Below, in pieces: positions 35,431 to 47,173 of a stretch of DNA of 64,000 nucleotides. Source of the stretch: Sipunculus nudus (Eukaryota; Annelida; Sipuncula; Golfingiida; Sipunculidae); contig CM049321.1 of assembly GCA_026874595.1 (NCBI GenBank), forward strand, positions 13,907,479-13,971,478, in the 5' to 3' direction. The position numbers were made by a program, and so were the translations under genes. Each line of letters begins with the position of its first letter. Within the stretch, counting starts at the first letter, position 1. Below the pieces are notes generated by a model that was not told where the DNA came from, searched no databases, and saw only the letters and a program-made list of their open reading frames with translations.

Positions 35431-35712
35431 AATAAAATGCAGCAGTACATGACTGTCATTAGTTACATGTATATAGCACGTGTCTACGACTGTACATTGT
35501 TTCAGAGTCAGAGGAGATCCTTTTTAAGTTTGAGAATACAAGACGCTTAATTTTTTTAATTAACAATAAAATTATTTTGATATCTCGGCTAAAAAGTGTC
35601 GTATTCATCATAAAAGAACGCGATTTCTAAATAAAGTGTGCCCCCCCCCCCCATCCCATTTTAGATATAGATGAAAGGGTAATATCCTTTTGAATGGTCA
35701 TAAGCGATGCTT
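35431..35712. other. Spacer between the two copies, with C12 run
   Basis: AT-rich spacer. Twelve consecutive C at 35641-35652. No gene seen. Confidence 0.6.
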
Positions 35713-36060
35713 AGTCCGTTCCACCAACCGTAACACTAGGTTTTTTTGGGGTTTTCTTCTCACCCTGGATTTATAATGTGTGTTCATAGCGGTACGGCGA
35801 ATGCTGAGAAAACGACCTAATTTTGTGTGAAGTTAGCGAAAATAAATGAAAAACAACTAACATCACGACGCCGAGTTATTGTTTTTCTTTATGTGAGAAC
35901 TGCAATGCCAACTCTGCGCTGTATGTGAAAAATTTACCGTCATAATGGAATGACGTAACCGTGACGTCACGGTCGTCGCGTGAAATTTCCTGAATACACG
36001 TTATGAAGGAGCCAGCCGGTGGCATCGTGGTCAGCAGCTCTTCCATTTTATAATACTGTA
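35713..36060 (+). repeat. AGTCCGTTCCACCAACCG repeat, copy 2
   Basis: Same opening as copy 1 (AGTCCGTTCCACCAACCGTA), a shared ACGACCTAATTTTGTG phrase and a perfect TGACGTCA (35962-35969). A shorter related phrase, AGTCCGTACACGTTGGTT, occurs at about 36283. Confidence 0.6.
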
Positions 36061-37409
36061 TATGGCCGATTTTTAAATTGATAGTGTACGGTACACAGAG
36101 CCGTGGGCATGGCTATGCCCGAAGCTTCATTCATGTAACTGGTGATATATGCGTGAAAACTGGTCAGAATATTCGCCTAACTTTTTACCGCTTTGTGTGT
36201 ACTTGCCTTGAACATTGGCGATCCCATTCCAAGGTTGAGACTACCCCGCACACTTTAGATTATTTTACTAAAGATTTATCCTAGTCCGTACACGTTGGTT
36301 TGGACTAAATTCAGGCAGAAATATAACCATTTGTTCAAAATTAACATTTCACACAAATTGCTTTTTTGTCATAATCACTGGATATGTGTCCCATGAAAAA
36401 AGGGTAGTGCATGGTAATGAATACATGTATATGTTTCTGGGATCGCCAATAAATTCAGATTTGGCCTAAACGCAAGAATTTAAATCCATTTCCAAGGAAA
36501 ATCGTACAAAAATCAACGCAAGGCAGGCTTTGTAAAATGTTAATCAAATACTGTGTTTGCGACAGCTATTATTAGTATTAAATGAACTTTGCCAGAAAAT
36601 GTAATGTACATATATTCAAATGACTTTGTGAGGGCGAGCAGAGTTCACTGAAAAAAAATGACCGAGCTTGAAACTGACACGAATGGACTGCGCGACCCTC
36701 GCTTTTGTTGGAGAAAGAGAAGGGGGAAACGCTATTTTTTTTGGCAAGTAGTAAAAAAAGAGATTCATATTTATTAACATATTCCATTCGGAAACAGAAT
36801 GTATGACAGCAATGAGTAATTATTGGAAAATAATCATTAAGATGTTTCTATTCAATAATAAACAAGATAAATAATATTCACTGACAATATGTGTTTACAT
36901 CTATTATGTATATTTTTTCATTGAAATGGTGTGAGAAATTGTTAAAAAATTAATTCACAATCTTTTTAGGCTGTAAAGATGCATTACATCAGAACATAAC
37001 AAATACTTGTAAGTTGTATTAACGAAGTGAACTGTGTTAACTTTCAATGATGAAATTATAAAAAATAAAACAAATACTTCTTAAAACATTTATGGTTATT
37101 AACCTCATGAAGATAATATTTGGATGTATCACAGTGTTTTTTTTACCCAACAAATACAACAGATATGTCACAAATGGAACATCACTTGTTATTTATAAAT
37201 TAACAATCCTCCTTGACACATAAACAATTTACTTATATTATCACATGCATGAGTGTCTGACTCTGGGTTTTGTAAGGAAGATATATCGCCTTAACTTAAA
37301 AAAATATCGCCTTAACTTAAAGAACAGCACATTTTCTATAATTATGCACATATATAAAGTAAAACAGATAATTTGCACACACACCCCTCACACACACACA
37401 TGTTTATAT
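36061..37409. other. Intergenic sequence, no gene seen
   Basis: AT-rich, with a direct repeat of ATATCGCCTTAACTTAAA near 37280-37320 and no recognisable coding signal. Confidence 0.5.
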
Positions 37410-37586
37410 ACAGTGGCGAATCCAGGGGGGGGGGGGGTGCAACAATCTTTTTTCAGGATTTTAAACCAATTTTTCTGGCCCGTAACCCCGACATTCTTTA
37501 GCAAGGGGACCTTTTTATAGGCTTTCTTTAATATTAGTCTTCCTGGGGTTCGACCCTCCCCTTTACAAACCCCTGATTCGCCCCTG

Positions 37587-37588
<2 letters not shown>
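37410..37588. mobile_element. Short inverted-repeat element (MITE-like) with poly-G arm
   Basis: Left end CAGTGGCGAATCCAGGGGG (G13 run 37425-37437) and right end CCCCTGATTCGCCCCTG form an imperfect inverted repeat about 180 bp apart. The CAGTGGCGGATCC-type end is known from MITEs of many animals. Non-coding core. A TA microsatellite follows directly. Confidence 0.6.

Positions 37589-37632
<44 letters not shown>
37589..37632. repeat. (TA)n microsatellite
   Basis: Pure TA run of about 44 bases abutting the MITE-like element. Confidence 0.95.
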
Positions 37633-37635
<3 letters not shown>

Positions 37636-38849
37636 CACTTGTCCCACCACATCTTTTAAAACAATACAAAAGATTTAGGACCTTCATCAATAATATCTAT
37701 ATCATACGTGCATTAATATTTCTTCTTGTACACACATCTTTCTTCCTGTGTATAAACAGGAGGCTTCCTATTAAAAACATCAATATACATGCAATATTTA
37801 GTAATAATTTTAAATTCAGTTTTATTCAATAATTTTTCTCAGTATATTAAATTTTATTTAACATACATTATATATGATAAACCACGTTGTGATGTTCATA
37901 CATCTGTGATTTTACTTGCCCTTCAAAAATTTATTATTTAAATACTTGTATTGACACTAGTTTGATTATTATTATTATTAATTTAAATGTATTAGATGAT
38001 TTGTCAAAACTAACTTTCAAAAATTAAAAAAATCTCTGCTTGAGCGATACATATTTAGCAAGACTTCCTTTATTGTTTATAAAAAATAAGTTATGCCCCC
38101 CCATGACAGCATGTGTCGCTTTAACCTGTATGGAAGCAGCACTTTTAACGTTGTCATCTTTTATTTTTTGTTGAAACTGCATCCTAGGTCTTAAACAAAT
38201 ATTTTAATAACCGTTACTTTGTTCTTTTTCAAATTTGTTCTGCTCGACTTGAACAAGTTGTCAATTTTAACCAACCGTTCAGGTGTCATGGCTGATGCGA
38301 GGGGTCAGCTGATTCGTTGTCTGACACGGGCCGTATCGAACAGAAATAGGCGCAAATTCATCACACTTCTCAGTTTTATATTAAAAACTTTTGTAGCCTT
38401 CATATGTACACTTGAAACCTAAGGGTGCGTTCTTGGTAAAATTAATACTGTTTGAAGTCTGGTGCGATATACGGCTGAAGTGTCCAATCCACGTGAATAA
38501 ACAGCAAGCTTTCTTGGTTAAAAGTCCTACCTAGCAACCGTATCCAAGGTGGGCGGAGCTAACTCGTCGATGCCGTCACGTCGATTTACAGGTAAAGTAA
38601 TTCGCACATTTATATTATGAACCAATGGCATTCATAAAATAGTTTTTTTTCCTTACTTGAATATTCATCAGCTAGCGATAATAATTATAGATTAGGTCGA
38701 CCACCAGGTGCCGTCTCTGACCATGTGAATTTATGATCGTCGGATCATGAATTCGATGATTACCTTGAACCACGAAAACCACGAAGATAAAAGCCCAACT
38801 AATATTTCTGAATCCACGACAATCTATATGTTATATACTCTCTCAAAAT
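37633..38849. other. Intergenic sequence, no gene seen
   Basis: AT-rich. The open frame 38219-38422 (67 residues) has no recognised domain. Confidence 0.45.
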
Positions 38850-38875
38850 ATTATATATATATATATAATATATAT

Positions 38876-38935
<60 letters not shown>
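38850..38935. repeat. (TA)n microsatellite, split by the MITE
   Basis: Long TA run that ends exactly at the left terminus of the TIR element and resumes as TATATATATA after its right terminus (39699-39709). Confidence 0.9.
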
Positions 38936-38938
<3 letters not shown>

Positions 38939-39700
38939 TGTGGAAGTTGTTTGTTAGCGGGGTTATAATTTTCGCTCTTTTAGCGGGAGCTAAAAAAAGA
39001 AAACGCGTTAATTCGATGCGATCGTTCGGAAGATTACAGCGTTCTCGCCTGCCACACAGTCAAGTGGGCTTGATAATCCCTCCATGCATGGTCGCTTGAG
39101 TTCAGGTTTCTTCAACCAGAATGTTACAGTAATCATATTATCATAGGAGTTCATAGCAAGTGATTTTTTCGAGAGAGACTACTCTCATTTATATTGATTT
39201 GGAGAGATAACTGTGAAACAATAAGTAGCATTTTAAGACACCCCATGCAAGCCCATCACATAGCTTTGAAATGCGACTGAACTTAGAGCGACCTGCGACT
39301 GTTGTCAGATCCGTTTGTTGTTTGGACATTGCTGACTGCTTCTTGTTAGTATAATCACAGTCGTTTTTGTAGAGAAATTCTACAATTTCCCCAGATGTCA
39401 AACAACGTAGCTGGTTGCAATATACCAATGCACCATCAAACGTGATTGGTACTGATCAGTTACGTATTGTTCACACCTTGCGGTCAGGGTATTCGACCAG
39501 TCGCCCGTGGCATGAAAGCGGTCACGCGAAGGTTGTTAGGTGGGATGTAGATTACGCTACAAACCTGTCTTTTATAAATATTTGATACACAATTTATTAC
39601 CTCACATATGGATTTGCGCCAAAATTCGAACTGCGCTAATGTTATAAAATGAAAAAATGCGCGAAAATTCAGACACGCCAAATTAATCACTTCCACAGTA
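38936..39700 (+). mobile_element. Non-autonomous TIR element (MITE-like), copy 2, 765 bp
   Basis: Terminal inverted repeats TACTGTGGAAGT (38936-38947) and ACTTCCACAGTA (39689-39700) with TA target duplication, inserted into a TA microsatellite. The internal sequence is the reverse complement of copy 1 at 18508-19270. A frame of 79 residues on the minus strand is not kept in copy 1. No transposase, so it would have been moved by a partner element elsewhere. Confidence 0.85.
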
Positions 39701-40129
39701 TATATATATAAGTCAGCGTGTAACTTCCAGATTTTTTTATCTGGGTGTATCTTTTCTCAACTAGCTCCCTTAAATTTGAATGTGTTACTTCTAAAATGAA
39801 TACTAGTAAACTTCACATAAACACGTGCATATCTGGCATTTTTGCAATGTCACACTCTGCTTTGTAACAAAGCAAAAGAGTTAAGACTTCTTTCAATATA
39901 TGGTCCGTTCCTACACTTCATATCATATCAAAGTTTATTACCTACATTTTAAAATACCTCATAGCAAGTCAAAAGTGATACGGAAAATATCCTCACAATC
40001 AAATGTTTTCGGTAATAATGCATAGGAGCAACTTTATTTACAGACATTTGCGAGATATAGTGTTTCTTTTATTTTTCTTAATTGGATATATGGTAACTTT
40101 TTCATATCTGAGTTTTCTGTTTAGTATAG
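39701..40129. other. Intergenic sequence, no gene seen
   Basis: AT-rich unique-looking sequence. Confidence 0.5.
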
Positions 40130-40510
40130 CAAACGAGAAAGGTTCTAAAGTACCAAATCACTAAGGGATCCCTGTTGAACGAACTTTAAATAAAACAAAT
40201 CTCCAAAATGTAGAAATCACCTGTGTTTTACCTCAGAGTGCCTCTTCCTTGCACCTCTCTTAAACACCCTGAGCTGATTTTAGTATAGAAAGCAGTTTGA
40301 CAGACCTTGTAGATGTTGATGCCGTTTACCAGGGTGGTGCGCGACGCGAGTACATGTCTCTCTGAACGAGAGCTGTGTTTTATAGCCTTCCAGCAGGCCT
40401 TAATAGTTTCCCATTGGATATGTGTGCATTTAATAATTTGTTACTATACTTGCCAGAGAACTTTTATCTCTCAACGCTTAAACGGATGCTATGCTTGCAC
40501 AACAGATTTT
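40130..40510 (-). repeat. Duplicated promoter/first-exon-like module, copy 2
   Basis: Partner of 25920-26300. On the minus strand: CCAAT (40416-40412), TATAAAA (40384-40378), TCAGAGAGACATGTACTCGC, ACGGCATCAACATCTACAAG, then CTGAGGTAAAAC, which looks like a splice donor. ATG in the GACATGTAC phrase gives only MYSRRAPPW before a stop. Looks like a promoter with a short leader exon; no downstream exons could be identified. Confidence 0.55.
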
Positions 40511-42129
40511 TAAAAGACTAGAGATTAGCTTTGCTCAGCGATCAGTTTTAACAAATATATAAACCATAGGTGTGTGAACTATGAGATGCTATGTTGTAAT
40601 TACACACTTAAGAAGAATGGAGTCATTTATATAATGTATGGACACCTTTCGGTTGAAAAAGAGCTTTACATGGATACGGAAAGTAGAGTATGTACACGAT
40701 GTATCGCATGCAATCACGTTTTAAGATTTTTTCCAAAATTGGATCGTTAGGTGTTTATCACGAGTATCTTCTGTTAAACAGCTTTGCCAAGTTTGGATAT
40801 TTCAAATGTTTTGTATTTTCTAGACAAATTTTAATTGTCTTCGCAGGTTTATCATATAGTTCTAAACAGCACAAACATAGGGTATTTAAAATTGATATCT
40901 CTCTGATCGACGAGGTGTTGAAGTCAAGCCAAGTAAAAATGTTTTTCAAACTTCTTTTAGAATTGTTTTATAATTTAGAATTGAAATGGGCGAAAGAAAA
41001 GGGGTTTAGTATACAAAATAATCAGATAAGTACCATGATAACCTCAATAGTTTTAACGTAATGATAATATAGTAATAATAAGAATAGCATACTTAATAAT
41101 TTACTTATAATTATCCGGGAATGTAATCTTGAACTATACTTTCTGTCACTAGTTTCCTTATCCACACACAATTATATAAGAACAACTTATTATTACTCCA
41201 TTTGTGAGTATACCTTCATTCAAAACAAAACGCACTGCACCTAATAACTAACAAAAAACATGACATATACAGGTAGAATGACGATGATATTTATGGGAAT
41301 AAATCCAAATAGGACAAATAGGACAAAGTACCTGATGAGATCAGGCGAAAGGTTAACGCATGTACTTGAAGATCAGTTGCAGAAAAGTGTCATATGCGAA
41401 AACTCCACAAACACTTCTCCACTTCTCACTTGCAACATAGACTTGCTTGTGGACAAAACTAATAGAAAAGGTTGTCCTCAATTTGAGCCAACTAGATCTT
41501 TAGCTGAATGATTACACAAAGAACAAATTTAAAAGGCATTGAATAGGAAAAAAGATCTGAGTGGCTCAGAAGTTCTTAAAACTAATCATATTGCACCCTG
41601 ATCGACACGACTAAAGCGGGTGTTTGCTTTGGAAGGACAATTTTTACTCAAATCAGCTTAAATTAAACTTTGTCTACTGAATTTGTTACTTCTATATGAG
41701 TTACGGGGGTATGCTTACAGATAACGCTTGCTCAATATAAAGCATTTATTAGTTTCCAATCATCTGTGAACACAAAATGTGAATGCAAAGTTGGTTACCA
41801 TCTCTGTTTCCGAAGTGTCAATAGTTTCTGGGTGTCTTCTCTTTACACATCCGAGCACCAAGCCACATACCAGCTAAAAATGCCATTCCCTTACGTAAAA
41901 AAGCAACGATATAACGGCAGATGGGTTTTCCAAACAGTCATTTTTATTTAGTAACGCAATCAACGTATCATGTTTACGGAGTTGACTACCACAGTATATA
42001 AATGACCATCTAATCAAACAGTTTTCATGAGTTTAGGTTACTGTTCCTGTGTCGATGGGAGAATGTCTTAGGACTTCCGGACAGCTTTTCAAATGGTATT
42101 TTACAAGTTATTTTATAAAAACATATCCG
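40511..42129. other. Intergenic sequence with one unexplained open frame
   Basis: The plus-strand frame 40690-41061 (123 residues, Met start, stop TAA) is the longest unexplained open frame without simple repeats. Its residues match nothing I recognise, and it has no obvious signal peptide or membrane segment. Codon use is simply AT-rich like the surroundings. I give it little weight as a gene. Confidence 0.3.
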
Positions 42130-42965
42130 CCCCTCTATTTGCTTTTATTTTACTTATTTTGGAGAAATAGGGAATTATATAGAAATCAACCTAACTATTT
42201 ACCTTCATACAGTATACTTTAGGGGCAAAAGGAATTATATAGAAATAACGTTAATACTTGTCATTATACTGTATACTTTCGACGGAAAGGTAATTATATA
42301 GAAATTACGAACTACATGTATTTGCCTTTATACAGTAAACTTTGGAGAAAAAGGGATTTATATAAAAATTACGTTACAGTCTGCATTTATACTGTATACT
42401 TTGGAGGAAAAAGGTTTATACAGAAATAACGTTACTACTTGCTTTTATACTGTACACTTTGGAGGAAAAGGGAATGTAATTACGTTACTACCTACCTTTA
42501 TAGTGTATAATTTAGAGGCAAAGGGAATTAAAGAGAAATTACGTTACTATTTGCCTGTATACTGTATACATTAGAGAAAGGGAGATTATTTAGAAATTAC
42601 GTAACTACTTGTCTTTATATGCTATTCTTTAGAGGAAAAGGGATATATAGGAAAAAAAGTTACTACTTTCCTTTAGACTGTACGCTTTGGAGGAAAAGGG
42701 AATTGTTTAGAAATTAAGGTACTATTACCTTTATAGTGTATACTTTACATTCGTAATTATAGAGAAACAACATTACTGCTTGTCTTTATACTGTACACCT
42801 TAGATACAAAGTGAAATATATAGAAATTACGTTATTATTTGCCTTTATACTGTATACATTAGAGGAAAATGAGAAATTACATAACTACTTGTCTTTATAC
42901 ACTATTCTGTAGAGGAGAAGGGATTATATAGAAATAACGTTTCTACTTGCCTGTATACACGTTTC
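42130..42965 (+). repeat. Minisatellite, about 14 units of ~58 bp
   Basis: Consecutive diverged units follow the scheme CTTGCCTTTATACTGTATAC, TTTAGAGGAAAAGGGAATTA, TATAGAAATTACGTTACTA. Units range from about 50 to 63 bp. No frame is open across it. Not a CRISPR array: the repeats are not identical and there are no unique spacers. Confidence 0.9.
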
Positions 42966-43319
42966 GTTGCCAAAATATATCGACGAATATGTTATTTATT
43001 TCGAAAGTATTATTTATTCTTAACCAAATACTTGAGAATTACACACATGCACACATATATATATTTTTTATATATGTGTGTGTATAGTTCCAGGATCCAA
43101 ACAGCCTGCCTATTTCGGAAATAAGCCTGGTTTATACAGCTGTTAATTTATAATCAAATTCACCGTGAATTACTCCGTCCCACTAGTGGGCCACTACCTT
43201 GAAACATTTCATTCTGCTGATGTCCTTTCGAACTCTTCAGAACTCTTCAGACACGGTTCTGAAGAGTGCCGTACAACGATACCAAACTAATTAGTAAACA
43301 TTAGTAAACATCCTTACAC

Positions 43320-43364
<45 letters not shown>

Positions 43365-44344
43365 TAAGGTTCAATACATCACAGTGAAAGTGCTCTACCG
43401 TACGAGGAGCATTAAAAATATTATACTATGTGTATAGTTAGCTTGATTTCATGATGTACTACAGTACTGTTACGTGGGTTCAGCTTGCCAGCCGGCCCAC
43501 TCCTCAGATACAAATTCATTCTTTTAGGTACTATATGATGGTTTACAAATGCCACGTCCTATTACAGAACTTATAAACTGATTTAAAACTGTGCTGGTAT
43601 TCTTAACACAAAAACCCTATTACAAATCCAATGTGAAAATATTACTTATATGCGATAGGTATAAAACTTATCACCACTATGAAACATTATATAATATAAC
43701 ATTCATTTAATCCTTACATTTAATATATATATGTGTGTGTGTGTGAGTGTGTGCTGATTTTTCATTGCATATCCGACGGCACAAGGAACGAACATCAGGT
43801 GTCGGACAGAACACTATCGTTCAATATCTTGAAAATATAGTTACCGAAATAATATGAATTATTTCTTGTAATTAGCTCTGTTGTGGATGTCGAATGAATC
43901 AACGCATGCTGTTACGTTTACACCTTTATTGATGACACACACGCTTATCACGCACGTCGCGCATAGGGCGAAAACGATGGAAGGCCCGACTTGGTGAAAC
44001 TATAAAAACAGAATATATTATGGTAATACATAAAGTGTGACAGAATACATAGACTGGGATGCATAAATTGTTATCTATCAAATATATCTTCAGATATCCG
44101 TGATTACAGAAAATCACAACTGTACGTGTAAGCATCCTACAAATTTAACAGATAATTTAATTTATGGATATATCTATGAATACACGGTTAATATTATTCA
44201 TATGGGAAATGCCATCACTTACAGCATAATGCGATCGCAGGGCCGTCAACCGATCAAGGCACAGAATGGGTCCAGTTATTATGTAGCTGAAACCGACACA
44301 CAGATATACAGCGCTACTAAACTTTTTTAACTCATATTTTACAT
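42966..44344. other. Intergenic sequence, no gene seen
   Basis: Contains a small inverted repeat (ACACATATATATA / TATATATGTGTGTGTA near 43045-43085), a duplicated GAACTCTTCAGA phrase (43231-43250) and a TA microsatellite. Confidence 0.5.
43322..43361. repeat. (TA)n microsatellite
   Basis: Pure TA run of about 40 bases. Confidence 0.95.
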
Positions 44345-44580
44345 ATTCAAAGAGCCATAGCGGTATCAACACAATAGGGTTTGTCCAAGATATCTCCTCG
44401 TTATAAGAATGAATAACCAACTAAACATGTGGAATAATCTTTGCTCTTAGACAATTCATTCAGACCATGGCGGTATCTACATAATAGGGTCAGTCCGAGA
44501 CCCTCTTCTCGATATACAAATACCTCGATATGCGAGTGAATTACCAACCACGCTTATGAGTTAAGAATAGTCACAATATC
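44345..44580 (+). repeat. Two-copy tandem duplication of about 115 bp
   Basis: CATAGCGGTATCAACACAATAGGGTTTG and its partner CATGGCGGTATCTACATAATAGGGTCAG (given here only as landmarks) are followed in both copies by TCTCCTCG/TCTTCTCG and by a GAAT..ACCAAC phrase. Non-coding. Confidence 0.65.
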
Positions 44581-44821
44581 TCCATACAGAAGATTAATCA
44601 ACAAAACTTATAAAAGGAGAAAACATACTCGCAAGGCAAGCACCGTAAACAAAGTTTGGCCACGTGTGTGAAAGGAAGATATGGTTTAGGCTTCATATTA
44701 CGTCTCGGTATTTTCAGACATTTATATAGCATAGTAAAAAAGATGATACAGGATAGTAACCAAATATGCCACTTCCAAGTCCATAGTCTTTATCCAAACA
44801 TGCATGGTGTCAATTAAAATA

Positions 44822-45230
44822 AACAACAAGCAAATTCATGGAATCTATGTCCTTTATTCTGCCTCCTGTTGTCCTTCGTGCTTGCCTTCTCACTCCTCAG
44901 TATCTGTTTTAGCTTTTGTTTTGGCCTGAAGATGTCTCCACATGTCAATTTTTTTTGTGTGAATTGGGACCAAAAGTTTCTTTTTGTTTTTGTTTTGGTG
45001 CTCAGAGCTGGTGAGAATAAATTTTCAGACAGACACTCTAAAACCAATCCCAACGAAGGTATGCATGCAATTAGTGACCCAAATGTGATTGAAATTGGAT
45101 AATACTAGGTGAGTTATCGCATGGAAATGTAAACCAAACGGAAGCACAGACAGACGGACGGACAGACGGACAAACTCAATTCAATGTCCCCCGTTCCAAG
45201 GAAGCAGGGGACAAAAAGTGCGCAATAACC
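44822..45230 (-). repeat. Dispersed repeat, inverted partner of 58415-58800
   Basis: Read on the minus strand it shares TTGGGATTGGTTTTAGAGTG, CTGTCTGAAAATTTATTCTC and TTCCATGAATTTGCTTGT, in that order, with 58540-58800 on the plus strand. A GTCCGTCTGTCCGTCCGTCT stretch lies at its 5' side. Class unknown. Confidence 0.65.
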
Positions 45231-45514
45231 GACCCTGACATCCCTAATGCGCCACCTAGTGGCATGTATATTCCATACAACTGGCATACTAGTAGTGATA
45301 TCTGAAGTAAATTAGGCAACACAAACATGACTGTGCTTTAAACCAATTAATACGGCAACACATGGAGATTTACTGACATAAACGGCCTATGTCAATAACA
45401 AGCTCCGCAACTATTATAAACAGCAGTCCAGCCCACCAAACGTAAAAACAAATAGCGGAAATAAAAGTTCCTGCAGTTTCTAGATATAATTGTCTTCCAC
45501 GGACCACAAACTGC

Positions 45515-45516
<2 letters not shown>

Positions 45517-45573
<57 letters not shown>
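45517..45573. repeat. (TA)n microsatellite
   Basis: Pure TA run of about 57 bases. Confidence 0.95.
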
Positions 45574-45575
<2 letters not shown>

Positions 45576-45962
45576 ACGATACTGATATAAGAGAACGTAC
45601 CACCACATGTAAGAACATACCCCCCTGGTCCCCCAACACAACCTTAACGAACCCAGTCACCCAAGCTTAATCCAGCCTATTAAGACGGACTATAAACACG
45701 TATCTGATAATTTCAGTATTCATGCGTCTGAGGAGTAAGCACAGCTAAAAGCTACCCTTACAAAACTTTACAGTCGTACAATATCTTTAAGTTAAACTAA
45801 CTTGTATGGTTATTAAAGGTAGAGTTACCCTCCGGTGTTAAGTGCCCTATTGCCTACAGACTAGGCCAGAGAGATATAATACTGAAGAAAACCAACACTA
45901 CATGTTAATTCACGACAGACTATTTCACCGGAGGCGACCCGGTCTTCAGATGAATGTTGAGA

Positions 45963-46040
<78 letters not shown>

Positions 46041-46914
46041 CCACATACACTTTCTCAGCTTATGTTATAAATTGACATTTAATACAATACTTGAATAAAT
46101 GCCAAATTTATAATTTTTGATTCTGAAATAAAATAAGTGCTAAAACAACCACAGGCTGATTCTGAGGTGAAATTCCCCGATGAGCAGACAAAAGTTAAAT
46201 TTTTATTTTAAATAAAAATGGACTCAATTAAACTTAAAGTATTGGATTTCAATACCTTGCAGATATTACTTGTATTAGAGGGTGTAAGAAGAAAACGATT
46301 TCTTTGGTATAGGTGCATTTTATTCGGGATTCAACTTAGAACTGCAAGCTAGAAAACAAAGGATATCTACATTTCTCCAACCAAATTAAAAAATGTGGGC
46401 TCAACGCCTATTTGGTTTAATCTATACTTAACTTTTAATGATAATTACATACATAATTATCTTATCATTCGTAAATACTGTAAATGGTAACATAGCACTA
46501 TTTTACTCGGTTCTCTTGACGATTTGGTTGTACACAACGTCCGTCATTGAAAAATATACCAAATGTGGGTTCTTCATATATAGGCCTAACCATGCATACA
46601 CTGTACAGCTGGAGCAATGCGTTAGGTATACGGAACACACACTTTCTCACCAACAATTTTAGAATCAGTTCCTAATTCATACAGAATTCTACCATAGTTT
46701 ATATTAAAATTTATCTGTGCAATCTTTGTGGCTCAGAAAGTCACATGCATGGGCGCTCTTTGGTATTAAGAGGTGAAGGGACTCGGAGAACCGGGAGAAA
46801 ATCATTGACCTTTGACGGGCAACTGCAACTGCAACCCACTGTCATAGCAACACAGGGAAACGATCGCACCCCGGTTCGCCAACGGAGAGAGTCGAGCGTT
46901 TTATCATTTCCATT
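45574..46914. other. Region upstream of DNAJC7, no gene seen
   Basis: AT-rich until about 46745, then base composition shifts to more GC toward the DNAJC7 start. Open frames 46745-47059 (plus) and 46741-46953 (minus) overlap each other and the likely promoter and have no domain signature. Confidence 0.5.
45964..46039. repeat. Compound (TA)n(TG)n microsatellite
   Basis: TA repeats change to TG repeats at 45994; the total is about 76 bases. Confidence 0.95.
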
Positions 46915-46938
46915 GGGGGCGGGGGGGGGGGGGCGGGG
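46915..46938 (+). promoter_or_regulatory. G-rich/GC-box tract in the likely DNAJC7 promoter
   Basis: GGGGGCGGGGGGGGGGGGGC type tract, preceded by CCATTGG (inverted CCAAT box, about 46909-46915). It lies about 130-155 bases before the DNAJC7 start codon. Sp1-like binding or a G-quadruplex is possible; neither is shown by the sequence alone. Confidence 0.4.
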
Positions 46939-47050
46939 AATAAAAACCGCCAAAAATATTACCGTTTGGTACCAGTCTACGTGGATGGGGGAATCCCAAA
47001 GGCGTTACCTTCTGGGAATGACCTACGGGAATCCTGTGAAACGTCATAAT

Positions 47051-47060
47051 GTCACGTGAC
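47051..47060. promoter_or_regulatory. Perfect E-box palindrome GTCACGTGAC
   Basis: Ten-base palindrome with a central CACGTG, 10 bases before the DNAJC7 ATG. USF/TFE3/TFEB-type bHLH-ZIP factors bind such sites. Its position inside or next to the 5' UTR makes a core-promoter role plausible. Confidence 0.5.
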
Positions 47061-47069
47061 CAGTTAAAC

Positions 47070-47173
47070 ATGGCGACTCCCTGTAACCACGAGCCGATGT
47101 CTGAAGATTCCGAGACCGATTCAGGCATGGAGACAGCCGAAAATGGAGAAATATTGCCGTTGACAGAGGAACA
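47070..47173 (+). CDS. DNAJC7: DNAJC7 exon 1
   Basis: ATG in good context (AACATGG). Codes for MATPCNHEPMSEDSETDSGM and a further acidic stretch ending in LTEE plus two bases of the next codon. Donor GTTGAGT at 47174 was chosen because it is the only GT that leaves phase 2, as exon 2 needs; reading on meets TAA at once (about 47187). Confidence 0.8.

Noticed and set aside
40690-41061. 123-residue plus-strand open frame as a gene
   Set aside because: No similarity recognised, no promoter or splice context, and AT-rich composition like the flanks; left as an unexplained frame.
42130-42965. CRISPR-like array
   Set aside because: Eukaryotic context, units diverged from each other, no constant repeat with unique spacers.
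46741-47059. Overlapping open frames just before DNAJC7
   Set aside because: They lie in the likely promoter, overlap on both strands and cross the poly-G tract.
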